From Flavobacteriaceae bacterium CG2_30_31_66 (GTDB taxonomy: Bacteria; Bacteroidota; Bacteroidia; Flavobacteriales; Flavobacteriaceae): a DNA stretch of 64,000 nucleotides. The DNA is taken from positions 62,001 to 126,000 of the forward strand of contig MNYM01000037.1 in NCBI GenBank assembly GCA_001873065.1. Reading direction: 5' to 3'. This document shows positions 24,424-33,261 of this stretch, piece by piece (the first letter of the stretch is position 1; each line of letters opens with the position of its first letter). Below the pieces are notes generated by a model. That model made no database searches, had not been told where the DNA came from, and saw nothing but the letters and a program-made list of their open reading frames with translations. The position numbers and the translations under genes were made by a program.

Positions 24424-26343
24424 ATGCGAAAATTAATACTATTACTTCTTATTTTTATGGGTTTTGCTTATGAAAATGCTGATATTACGTCGAATAAAAA
24501 TCAAGTGTCAAATACTTATTTAGAACGTGTTGAACCCCCAAATTGGTGGATTGATTTTAAAGATACTTCTTTACAATTATTGGTAAAAGAAAACAATATT
24601 GGTGCTTCAAAACCGAGTATTTCTTACAAAGGTGTTCGTATTGAGAAAGTTCACAGTGCAAAAAGCAATAATTATTTATTTATCGATTTAGTAATTGATA
24701 AAAATACCAAATCAGGAAAGTTTGATATCCTCTTTAGTTTCGAAGATGGTAAAACCAAAACGCATACTTATGAACTTAAAGACAGACAAAAATCTCCTGA
24801 AAAATATGTTGGTTTTAATAGTTCGGATGCAATTTACTTAATCACGCCTGATCGTTTTTCAAATGGTATTGAAAGCAATGATATCAATCAAAATTTGAAT
24901 GAAAAAACCATCAACAGAAAAGACAATTATGCTCGTCATGGAGGAGATATCAAAGGAATTACAAATAACATAAATTATATTGCCGACTTAGGTTTTACAA
25001 CTGTTTGGCCTTGTCCTGTCTTAACAAACGACATGTTTAGTGGTTCTTATCACGGATATGCAATTACTGATTTTTATGAGGTGGATTCTCGTTTTGGAAC
25101 ACTTTCAGAATACAAAGAACTGGCGAACGAATTGGACAAAAAAGGCATGAAACTTATCATGGATCAAGTGGCAAATCACTGTGGAATAGAACATTGGTGG
25201 ATGAAAGATTTTCCTTTTGAAGATTGGGTAAACAACCAAAAATATTACGAAGAAAATAAAGAGAATTGGAATCATAAAACCGTAAAAGTTTCCAATCATA
25301 GAAGAACTACCAATCAAGATTCTTATGCCTCAAAATCTGACAGAAATGGCAATAACGAAGGTTGGTTTGTGGATACAATGCCCGATTTGAATCAACGAAA
25401 TCCATTTATGGCGAATTACATCATTCAAAATAGTATTTGGTGGATTGAAACGTTGGGTTTGGGTGGCATTAGACAAGATACCTATCCTTATTCTGACAAG
25501 CAATTTATGAGCAATTGGGCTGGAGCAATTATGAACGAATATCCAAATTTTTCGATTGTTGGTGAAGAGTGGAGTTACAATCCTTTGTTAATTGGGTATT
25601 GGCAAAAAGGGGCAAAAAATAAGGATGGTTATGAATCAAATTTGAGATCAACCATGGATTTTGCCATGCAAAATAATATCATTTCAGCTTTCAACGAAAA
25701 TGAAACTTGGGATACTGGTTTGGTGAAAATTTATGAGGGTTTGGCAAATGATTTTCATTATGTAACCCCAAAAGACATTCTAATTTTTGGAGACAATCAT
25801 GATATGAGCCGAATTTTCACGCAATTAAAAGGGGATATTATAAACACCAAAATGGCGTTGAGTTATTTATTAATGTTACCAAGAATTCCTCAAATTTATT
25901 ATGGAACCGAAATCTTGATGAACGATTTTGAAAAACCAGGTGATCATGGTTTGATTCGTACTGATTTTCCTGGAGGTTGGAATGGAGATATTGTAAATGC
26001 TTTTACTGGTGTAGGACTTACAGATGCTCAGAAAGACATGCAACTTTTTATAAAAAAAGTGCTTAATTTTAGGAGGAAAAGTGAAGCAATACATGAAGGA
26101 GAAACGTTGCATTTTGCTCCCGAAAACGGAACATATTTTCTTTTTAGAAGCAAAAATGATGAAACAATTGTGCATATTATCAATAAAAATGACAAACCTA
26201 TTTCAATCGATTTGAATCGTTTTAAAGAAGTAGGATTACAAGGAAAAACTTTAAAAAATATCCTCACCGATGAGAAAATCCTTTGGAACAAAACACTTGA
26301 ACTTTCTAAAAAAGGAAGTATTATACTAACTACAAAGTTTTAA
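24424..26343 (+). CDS. Periplasmic GH13 alpha-glucanase (SusA/neopullulanase-like)
   Basis: A 639-residue exported enzyme (hydrophobic N-terminus MRKLILLLLIFMGFAYE) that probably shortens imported maltodextrins in the periplasm. An N-terminal beta-sandwich (about 35-125) precedes the GH13 barrel, which shows YLITPDRFSNG, GGDIKGI, MKLIMDQVANHCG and the triad Asp352 (GGIRQDTYPY), Glu381 (IVGEEWSY) and Asp460 (FGDNHDMSR). The GGIRQD version of the nucleophile motif and the RHGGDIKGI loop resemble the SusA/cyclomaltodextrinase-like subgroup. It starts a tight run of glycosidase genes; the esterase gene follows within 3 bp. Confidence 0.9.
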   Translation: MRKLILLLLIFMGFAYENADITSNKNQVSNTYLERVEPPNWWIDFKDTSLQLLVKENNIGASKPSISYKGVRIEKVHSAKSNNYLFIDLVIDKNTKSGKFDILFSFEDGKTKTHTYELKDRQKSPEKYVGFNSSDAIYLITPDRFSNGIESNDINQNLNEKTINRKDNYARHGGDIKGITNNINYIADLGFTTVWPCPVLTNDMFSGSYHGYAITDFYEVDSRFGTLSEYKELANELDKKGMKLIMDQVANHCGIEHWWMKDFPFEDWVNNQKYYEENKENWNHKTVKVSNHRRTTNQDSYASKSDRNGNNEGWFVDTMPDLNQRNPFMANYIIQNSIWWIETLGLGGIRQDTYPYSDKQFMSNWAGAIMNEYPNFSIVGEEWSYNPLLIGYWQKGAKNKDGYESNLRSTMDFAMQNNIISAFNENETWDTGLVKIYEGLANDFHYVTPKDILIFGDNHDMSRIFTQLKGDIINTKMALSYLLMLPRIPQIYYGTEILMNDFEKPGDHGLIRTDFPGGWNGDIVNAFTGVGLTDAQKDMQLFIKKVLNFRRKSEAIHEGETLHFAPENGTYFLFRSKNDETIVHIINKNDKPISIDLNRFKEVGLQGKTLKNILTDEKILWNKTLELSKKGSIILTTKF

Positions 26344-26345
26344 TT

Positions 26346-27299
26346 ATGAAGAAAATTCTTTTTTTTAGTGGACTTTTTTTATTGGTAATTTCATGCAGTC
26401 AAAATTATAAAGCGACCTTTTCTAAGATTAAATCTTATCATTTAGAAAGTGCCGTTTTATCAGCAGGAAAACTTATCAGAATTGATACATTTCCATCAGA
26501 AAATATCACTCCAAGACCTGTAGATGTTTGGTTACCAAAAAACTATTCTATCAAACAAAAATACGCAGTTTTATACATGCATGATGGACAAATGTTGTTT
26601 GATTCAACCACAACTTGGAACAAACAAGAATGGAAAATTGATGAAGTTGCCACTGATTTAATGGAACAAAAAATTACCAAAGATTTTATTGTTGTTGGAA
26701 TCCATAACATTCCTGAAATTCGTTGGCACGATTTATTTCCAGAAAAAGCCATGGATTTTATGGATAAAGATGCCAAAAAAGAAGTTCTAAAAAAGGCTGA
26801 TGAAAATAAAATTTCTAAGGAATTTAAAGGGGATGATTATATAAAATTTTTAATAACTGAGTTAAAACCTTATATTGACGCAACGTATTCTGTAAACTCA
26901 AATAAAGAAAATACCTATGTGGCTGGCTCTTCAATGGGTGGTTTGATGTCTATGTATGCAATTTCAGAATACCCAACGATTTTTAAAGGAGCTGCTTGTA
27001 TTTCAACACATTGGGTCGGAGCAATGGCTCAAGAAAATAATCCTTTTCCAAGTGCAATTTTTGGATATGTTGCAGCCAATATTCCTGATGCGAAAAATCA
27101 TAAAATTTATTTTGATTATGGAGACCAAACTTTAGATCGTCATTATCCACAATACGCTTCAACTGTTGATTCAATTTATACTAACAATGGGTATTCAGCT
27201 GAAAATTTTAGAAATTTATTTTTCCCTGAAGCTGATCATTCTGAAAAATCATGGCAAAAAAGAATACATATTCCTTTGATGTTTCTTTTAAAAAAATAA
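26346..27299 (+). CDS. Alpha/beta-hydrolase esterase lipoprotein
   Basis: A 317-residue predicted lipoprotein (MKKILFFSGLFLLVISC, Cys17) of the esterase D/Fes-like alpha/beta-hydrolase group. Catalytic features are the nucleophile elbow AGSSMGG with Ser196, a likely acid in FDYGDQTLDRH and a late His in EADHSEKSW. An early YAVLYMHDGQMLFDSTTTW segment matches the group. Its place between GH13 and GH31, 3 bp after the former, suggests that it removes an ester substituent from the glycan or acts on a glucan-linked acyl group. Starch itself normally carries no acyl esters, so the true substrate is an open question. Confidence 0.78.
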   Translation: MKKILFFSGLFLLVISCSQNYKATFSKIKSYHLESAVLSAGKLIRIDTFPSENITPRPVDVWLPKNYSIKQKYAVLYMHDGQMLFDSTTTWNKQEWKIDEVATDLMEQKITKDFIVVGIHNIPEIRWHDLFPEKAMDFMDKDAKKEVLKKADENKISKEFKGDDYIKFLITELKPYIDATYSVNSNKENTYVAGSSMGGLMSMYAISEYPTIFKGAACISTHWVGAMAQENNPFPSAIFGYVAANIPDAKNHKIYFDYGDQTLDRHYPQYASTVDSIYTNNGYSAENFRNLFFPEADHSEKSWQKRIHIPLMFLLKK

Positions 27300-27305
27300 A
27301 TGTAT

Positions 27306-27323
27306 TTCTCAGTTTTTTGAGAA
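27306..27323 (+). promoter_or_regulatory. Small intercistronic hairpin
   Basis: TTCTCA (27306-27311) pairs with TGAGAA (27318-27323) around a 6-nt loop in the 51-bp gap between the esterase and GH31 genes. There is no terminal T-run. It may affect processing or stability. Confidence 0.25.
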
Positions 27324-27350
27324 GTTATAAATTTTAAAAATCATATTTTA

Positions 27351-29726
27351 ATGAAAAAAATACTTTTATATTTTTTAATTTTTATTCCATTTTTTTCATT
27401 TGGTCAAAATGAAAATCGGACTTTTCAGAATGCAGTTTTTGATGATAATATCCTTATAATTTCTGTAAATGATGGAATATATCGAATTCGATTTTATACT
27501 GAAAATATAGTAGAAACTAGTTTTATTCCCACAAACGAAACCTATTCTTCGAATTCTCATGCAGTTGTTTTAAAACCTATTAATGCTCTTTTTGATTATA
27601 AAGAGACTACTCAATATTTGCATTTTTCATCAAAAGAAATTCAAGTTATCATTCAGAAATTACCTTTTAAAATTTCATACAAATCGCATCAAAAAGAGTT
27701 GATTTCAGAAAAATTAGGATATTTAAAGGACTCAATTCACGAAAAAATTCAGTTTCAAATCGCTGAAGATGAGGTTTTATATGGTGGTGGCGCAAGAGCT
27801 TTAGGAATGAATAGACGTGGCAATCGTTTGCAATTGTATAACAAAGCACATTATGGTTATGAAACGCGTTCGGAATTGATGAATTTTACCATTCCAATTG
27901 CAATTTCATCTAAAAAATACTTGATTCATTTTGACAATCCTGCCATTGGTTACTTAGATTTTGATAGCAAAAAGGACAATTCGTTAACTTACGAAACCAC
28001 TTCTGGAAGAAAAACGTACCAAATTATTGTGGGTGATTCTTGGGAAAATTTGATTGATAATTACACCCAATTAACAGGCAAACAGCCTTTACCTCCAAGA
28101 TGGGTTTTGGGCAATTTTTCGAGCAGATTTGGGTATCATTCTCAAAAAGAAACAGAGGAAACCATTTCGAAATTCAAGCAAGAAAATATTCCTGTAGATG
28201 CCATTATTTTAGACTTGTATTGGTTTGGAAAAACTGTACAAGGAACTATGGGAAATTTGGAAGTGGACACAGATTCTTTTCCTGATATGAAAGGAATGGT
28301 TTCTCGTTTAAAAAATAAAGGAGTAAAAACAGTATTGATTACAGAGCCATTTATTTTAACAACTTCCAAAAAATGGAATGAAACTGTAGAAAAAGATGTT
28401 TTGGCAAAAGATTCTGTTGGCAATCCTGCAACTTATGACTTTTACTTTGGCAATACTGGTATTGTAGATATTTATAAAAACAACGGAAAATCTTGGTTTT
28501 GGAATATCTATAAAGATATTTTAAATATGGGTGTAAAAGGTCTTTGGGGCGATTTAGGTGAACCTGAAGTATTGCCAAAATGGGTAAAATTTCACAATGC
28601 AAAAGCTGATGAAATTCATAATATTTATGGTCATGATTGGGCTAAATTGATTTTTGAAGGGTACAAAAATGATTTTCCAACAGAAAGACCTTTTATTTTG
28701 ATGCGAGCTGGATATTCTGGTTCTCAACGTTTTGGAATGATTCCTTGGTCTGGAGATGTCAATAGAACTTGGGGAGGTTTGCAATCACAACCTGAAATTG
28801 CGTTGCAAATGGGAATGCAGGGTTTGGGCTATATGCACTCAGATTTGGGTGGATTTGCAGGTGCTAATTTAGATGATAATTTATACACAAGATGGTTGCA
28901 ATATGGTGTTTTTCAACCAATTTTTAGACCACATGCTCAAGAAGATGTTCCAAGTGAACCCGTTTTTAGAAGTGAAAAAGCCAAACAATTAGCTAAAAAA
29001 GCCATTGAATTGCGCTATCAACTATTGCCATATAATTACCATTTAGCGTTTGAAAATAATCAGAAAGGAATACCTTTGATGCGTCCAATATTTTTTGAGG
29101 AGGATTCAGAGAAATTATTCACAAATTCAACTTCTTATTTTTGGGGAAATGATTTTTTAATCACACCAATTCTAAAAAATAATATTACTTCAAAAGATAT
29201 TTATTTTCCAAAAAACAACCATTGGTTTGATTTTTATACTGATGAAATAATAGAAGGAGGGCAAACTAAAACTGTAGCTGTTAATGAAGAAAACATTCCA
29301 ACTTTTGTAAAAGCGGGTGCGTTTATTTTAATGACAAAATTAGTGCAGACTACTGATAATTATACTGGAAATCAATTGATTGTCCATTATTATCACGATG
29401 CAACAGTTCTTGACAGTGAACGAAAATTATACAATGATGATGGAATTTCAGCCAATGCTTTTGAAAATGGCACCTATGAAATCTTAGAATTTGAAGCTGA
29501 AATTTCAAAACGTTGGCTAGAAATTGATTTTGAAGCAGCATTTGGCGCACATTGGGTTTCTTCTGAAAAAGACATTGTTTTAATTATTCACAATATTCAT
29601 TGGAATCCAAAAAAAGTGACAATCAATGGAAATAGAGAGCATGTATTTCCAAAAAATAACCAATTAGAAATTCCACTAAAATGGAATCCTAACAAAGAAT
29701 TAAAAATCAAAGTTTCACTAAAATAA
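27351..29726 (+). CDS. GH31 alpha-glucosidase
   Basis: A 791-residue exported exo-acting glucosidase (signal MKKILLYFLIFIPFFSFGQ) expected to release glucose from the non-reducing ends of maltodextrins in the periplasm. The GH31 N-terminal beta-sandwich has LYGGGARALGMNRRGN. The barrel has PPRWVLGNFSSRFGYHSQ, nucleophile Asp401 in WGDLGEPE, acid/base Asp469 in PWSGDVNRTWGG and YMHSDLGGFAG. The C-terminal beta domains include LMRPIFFEED and YFWGNDFLITPIL. All residues required for activity appear present. It probably complements the inverting GH97 enzyme at the end of this arm. Confidence 0.92.
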   Translation: MKKILLYFLIFIPFFSFGQNENRTFQNAVFDDNILIISVNDGIYRIRFYTENIVETSFIPTNETYSSNSHAVVLKPINALFDYKETTQYLHFSSKEIQVIIQKLPFKISYKSHQKELISEKLGYLKDSIHEKIQFQIAEDEVLYGGGARALGMNRRGNRLQLYNKAHYGYETRSELMNFTIPIAISSKKYLIHFDNPAIGYLDFDSKKDNSLTYETTSGRKTYQIIVGDSWENLIDNYTQLTGKQPLPPRWVLGNFSSRFGYHSQKETEETISKFKQENIPVDAIILDLYWFGKTVQGTMGNLEVDTDSFPDMKGMVSRLKNKGVKTVLITEPFILTTSKKWNETVEKDVLAKDSVGNPATYDFYFGNTGIVDIYKNNGKSWFWNIYKDILNMGVKGLWGDLGEPEVLPKWVKFHNAKADEIHNIYGHDWAKLIFEGYKNDFPTERPFILMRAGYSGSQRFGMIPWSGDVNRTWGGLQSQPEIALQMGMQGLGYMHSDLGGFAGANLDDNLYTRWLQYGVFQPIFRPHAQEDVPSEPVFRSEKAKQLAKKAIELRYQLLPYNYHLAFENNQKGIPLMRPIFFEEDSEKLFTNSTSYFWGNDFLITPILKNNITSKDIYFPKNNHWFDFYTDEIIEGGQTKTVAVNEENIPTFVKAGAFILMTKLVQTTDNYTGNQLIVHYYHDATVLDSERKLYNDDGISANAFENGTYEILEFEAEISKRWLEIDFEAAFGAHWVSSEKDIVLIIHNIHWNPKKVTINGNREHVFPKNNQLEIPLKWNPNKELKIKVSLK

Positions 29727-29735
29727 AAACAAAAA

Positions 29736-31610
29736 ATGAACACACAAAGTAGATTATTAAGCCTTTTAATTGTATTGATTTTATGGAGTTGTTCATCAGA
29801 AAAAGGATCAGATAAGAAGATGAATTCGGTTCAGCAAAATAAAAAAGTCGTTGTTTATCAAGTATTTACAAGATTATTTGGAAACACAAATTCCACCAAT
29901 AAGCCTTGGGGAACTATAGAAGAAAATGGTGTAGGAAAATTCAATGATTTTACTGACAAAGCGTTATCTAAAATCAAAGATTTGGGAGTTACTCACATTT
30001 GGTATACAGGCGTTCCACATCATGATGTGATTACAGATTATGCCAAATTTGGTATTTCAAATGATGATCCTGATGTGGTAAAAGGACGTGCAGGTTCGCC
30101 TTATGCAGTGAAAGATTATTATAATGTAAATCCTGATTTGGCAGTAAATGTAGCCAATCGTATGGAAGAATTTGAAGCGTTAATTGAACGAACTCACAAT
30201 AACGGATTGAAAGTAATTATTGATATTGTACCTAATCATGTAGCTCGTAATTATCAAAGTTTGACAAATCCTAAAGGTGTTAAAGATTTTGGAGCTGATG
30301 ATAATAAAAATGTAGTGTATGATGTGAATAACAACTTTTATTACAATCCAAATGAAGCTTTTGAAGTACCTGATTTTTTAGATAATTACCAACCTTTAGG
30401 TGGTGAAAATCATCCTTTATCGGATAAGGAGTTTGATGAAAATCCTGCAAAATGGACAGGAAATGGCTCTCGAATTTCAAAACCTAGTTTTTATGATTGG
30501 TTTGAAACTGTAAAAATCAATTATGGAATTTCTCCTGAAGGGAAAAAGGATTTTGATGAATTGCCAGTAGGTTTTGAAAATGAAAATTATCAAAAACATT
30601 TTGAATTTTGGAAAGACAAAACAGTTCCAAATTCGTGGGTAAAATTCAGAGATATTGCCTTGTATTGGACCTCAAAAGGTGTTGACGGATTTCGTTTTGA
30701 CATGGCAGAAATGGTGCCTGTTGAGTTTTGGAGTTACTTGAATTCAAGTATAAAAATGAAAAATCCAGATGCTTTTTTATTAGCAGAAGTTTACAATCCA
30801 AGTTTGTATAGAGATTATATAAAAAAAGGAAAAATGGATTATTTGTACGACAAAGTTCAGTTATATGACACGCTTAAAAACGTGATGCAAGGTCGTGGTT
30901 TGACAGATCATATTCCTCCAATTCAAGCAGACTTGAATGATATTGAACATCACCTATTGCATTTTCTTGAAAATCATGACGAACAACGAATTGCGAGTCC
31001 TGAATTTGCGGGAAATGCTGAAAAAGGAAAACCAGCAATGGTAGTTTCAGCCACGATTTCTACGTCACCAACCATGATTTATTTTGCGCAAGAATTGGGC
31101 GAAGATGGTTCAGAAGATGCTGGTTTTGGAAAGCCTTCACGAACTTCCATTTTTGATTATATTGGTGTTCCAACCTTGCAACGTTGGGTAAATGATAAGA
31201 AATTTGACGGTGGAAAATCAAAAAAAGAAGAGCTTGATTTGAGAGATTTTTATAAACGATTGTTGAATTTTACAATTACAAGTGACGCTTTGATGGGTGA
31301 ATACCAAGATTTGCATCAATTTAATAGGGAAAATACCGAGAATTATAATGCTAAAATCTTATCTTTTTCACGTTTTTCTAACAATGAAAAATTGGTTGTC
31401 ATTGCAAATTTCGATGATGAAAAAGAGTATGAATTTGAACTTAAAATTCCTGTAGAAATTGTAAAAAAATGGAAAATTAATGAAGGAACTTTTTTGTTAG
31501 AAGACAAATTATTTAATAAAAAATCATTTGATTTAAGAGTAAATAGTTCAGGAGCAACCGTGAAAATTTTCATAAATCCTCTTGAATCTTTCATTTTAAA
31601 ACTTCAATAA
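29736..31610 (+). CDS. GH13 alpha-amylase lipoprotein
   Basis: A 624-residue lipoprotein (MNTQSRLLSLLIVLILWSC, Cys19) with a GH13 barrel beginning KKVVVYQVFTRLFGN. Conserved elements are VTHIWYTGVPHHDV, KVIIDIVPNHVARNYQS, nucleophile Asp322 (GFRFDMAEMV), acid/base Glu351 (LLAEVYNP) and Asp415 (LENHDEQRIAS). The long insertion around residues 185-275 (FYYNPNEAFEVPDFLDNYQP) and the GRAGSPYAVKDYYNVNP segment recall alpha-amylases of the maltogenic or neopullulanase kind. It is one of three GH13 enzymes in this arm and follows GH31 by 9 bp. Whether it faces outwards or the periplasm cannot be decided by reading alone. Confidence 0.88.
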   Translation: MNTQSRLLSLLIVLILWSCSSEKGSDKKMNSVQQNKKVVVYQVFTRLFGNTNSTNKPWGTIEENGVGKFNDFTDKALSKIKDLGVTHIWYTGVPHHDVITDYAKFGISNDDPDVVKGRAGSPYAVKDYYNVNPDLAVNVANRMEEFEALIERTHNNGLKVIIDIVPNHVARNYQSLTNPKGVKDFGADDNKNVVYDVNNNFYYNPNEAFEVPDFLDNYQPLGGENHPLSDKEFDENPAKWTGNGSRISKPSFYDWFETVKINYGISPEGKKDFDELPVGFENENYQKHFEFWKDKTVPNSWVKFRDIALYWTSKGVDGFRFDMAEMVPVEFWSYLNSSIKMKNPDAFLLAEVYNPSLYRDYIKKGKMDYLYDKVQLYDTLKNVMQGRGLTDHIPPIQADLNDIEHHLLHFLENHDEQRIASPEFAGNAEKGKPAMVVSATISTSPTMIYFAQELGEDGSEDAGFGKPSRTSIFDYIGVPTLQRWVNDKKFDGGKSKKEELDLRDFYKRLLNFTITSDALMGEYQDLHQFNRENTENYNAKILSFSRFSNNEKLVVIANFDDEKEYEFELKIPVEIVKKWKINEGTFLLEDKLFNKKSFDLRVNSSGATVKIFINPLESFILKLQ

Positions 31611-31614
31611 TACT

Positions 31615-33258
31615 ATGAGAAATTTATTATTTATCATTGCCATTTTAGCTTTTTTTAGTTGTCAAAAACCACCATTTTATCAAGGTACTTCTTCTGAAAA
31701 AGAATTTGTTTGGCAGGGAGCTAATATTTATTTTTTGTTAACAGATCGCTTTTATAATGCAGACTCACTAAACGACGTTAATTTTGAGAGAACTAAAATT
31801 GCTGGAAAATTAAGAGGTTTTGAAGGAGGAGATTTGAAAGGAATTACCACTAAAATTAGAGAAGGTTACTTCACAAAGTTAGGAATTAATGCTATTTGGA
31901 TGACACCAATTGTGGAACAAATTCATGATGCAACTGATGAAGGAACAGGAATTACCTATGCTTATCATGGATATTGGGCAAAAGATTGGACAGCTATTGA
32001 TCCAAATTTTGGAACCAAAGAAGATTTGAAAGAATTGATTGAAACAGCTCACAAAAATGGGATTCGTATTTTGTTGGATGCTGTTATAAACCACACTGGC
32101 TCTGTAACTGAAATTGACCCAGTTTGGCCTTCTGATTGGGTGAGAACTTCACCAACTTGTACCCATAAAAATTACGAAAATACTACTTCTTGCACACTTG
32201 TAGAAAACTTGCCAGATATTAGAACTGATAGCAATGAAAATGTAAAATTGCCTCTGCAGTTGGTTGAAAAATGGAAATCTGAGGGTAGATATGAACAAGA
32301 GATAAAAGAATTGGAATTTTTTTTTAAAAGAACAGGCTACCCAAAAGCACCTCGTTTTTACATCATGAAATGGTTAACAGATTACATTACTGAATTTGGA
32401 ATTGATGGTTATAGAGTTGATACTGCGAAACATACTGAAGAGTACGTTTGGCAAGAATTCAAAAAAGAATGTGATTTTGCTTTCGCTGAATTTAAGAGAA
32501 ACCATCCAAAAAAAGTATTGGATGATAATGACTTTTATCTGGTGGGTGAAGTGTATAATTATGCAATTTCAAATGGAAAGACCTTTGATTTTGGGGATAA
32601 AAAAGTGAATTATTTTGATAAAGCGTTTAATAGTTTGATCAATTTTGAAATCAAATGGAATGTAAAACAATTGTCTGCAAAAGCAGTTTTTCAAAAGTAT
32701 GATTCTCTTTTAAATTCAGATTTAAAAGGTTTTGGTGTGTTAAACTATATGACTTCACATGATGACGGACAACCTTTTGACGAAAAAAGAGAAATTCCAT
32801 ACGAAACAGCCACCATGTTGTTGTTAACTCCCGGAACTTCGCAAGTGTATTATGGTGATGAATCTGCAAGAAGTTTAAAAATTGAAGGAACAACAGGTGA
32901 TGCAACATTGCGTTCAATGATGAATTGGAATGACGTAAACCATTCAGCTGAAACTAAAAAAATATTGGAACATTGGCAAAAATTAGGGAAATTTAGAGCA
33001 AACCATCCTGCAGTTGGTGCTGGAAAACATAGCGTAATTTCTGAAGAAAATGGATTGGTTTTTTCAAGAATTTATAAAAATGACAAAATAATTATTGGTA
33101 TTGATTTGTTTGAACATGCCATAAATATTGATGTTTCATCAATTTTTAAAGATGGGGAAGTCTTAAAAGAGGCCTATTCAAATCAGAAAGTAACTGTAAA
33201 AAACGGAAGGATAAATTTCAATTCTGAGTTTAGTACTATTTTATTGGAAAAAAATTAA
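31615..33258 (+). CDS. GH13 alpha-amylase lipoprotein (short form)
   Basis: A 547-residue lipoprotein (MRNLLFIIAILAFFSC, Cys16). The GH13 barrel starts at GANIYFLLTDRFYNADS and carries FEGGDLKGIT, AIWMTPIVEQIHD, IRILLDAVINHTG, nucleophile Asp269 (GYRVDTAKH), acid/base Glu312 (LVGEVYNYA) and Asp383 (TSHDDGQPF). SQVYYGDESARSLKIEGTTG near residue 410 is also typical. The family is close to bacterial cyclomaltodextrinase-like or periplasmic amylases. It starts 4 bp after the previous GH13 stop codon, so translation is probably coupled. The product may differ from its neighbour in preferred chain length. Confidence 0.88.
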   Translation: MRNLLFIIAILAFFSCQKPPFYQGTSSEKEFVWQGANIYFLLTDRFYNADSLNDVNFERTKIAGKLRGFEGGDLKGITTKIREGYFTKLGINAIWMTPIVEQIHDATDEGTGITYAYHGYWAKDWTAIDPNFGTKEDLKELIETAHKNGIRILLDAVINHTGSVTEIDPVWPSDWVRTSPTCTHKNYENTTSCTLVENLPDIRTDSNENVKLPLQLVEKWKSEGRYEQEIKELEFFFKRTGYPKAPRFYIMKWLTDYITEFGIDGYRVDTAKHTEEYVWQEFKKECDFAFAEFKRNHPKKVLDDNDFYLVGEVYNYAISNGKTFDFGDKKVNYFDKAFNSLINFEIKWNVKQLSAKAVFQKYDSLLNSDLKGFGVLNYMTSHDDGQPFDEKREIPYETATMLLLTPGTSQVYYGDESARSLKIEGTTGDATLRSMMNWNDVNHSAETKKILEHWQKLGKFRANHPAVGAGKHSVISEENGLVFSRIYKNDKIIIGIDLFEHAINIDVSSIFKDGEVLKEAYSNQKVTVKNGRINFNSEFSTILLEKN

Positions 33259-33261
33259 GTA

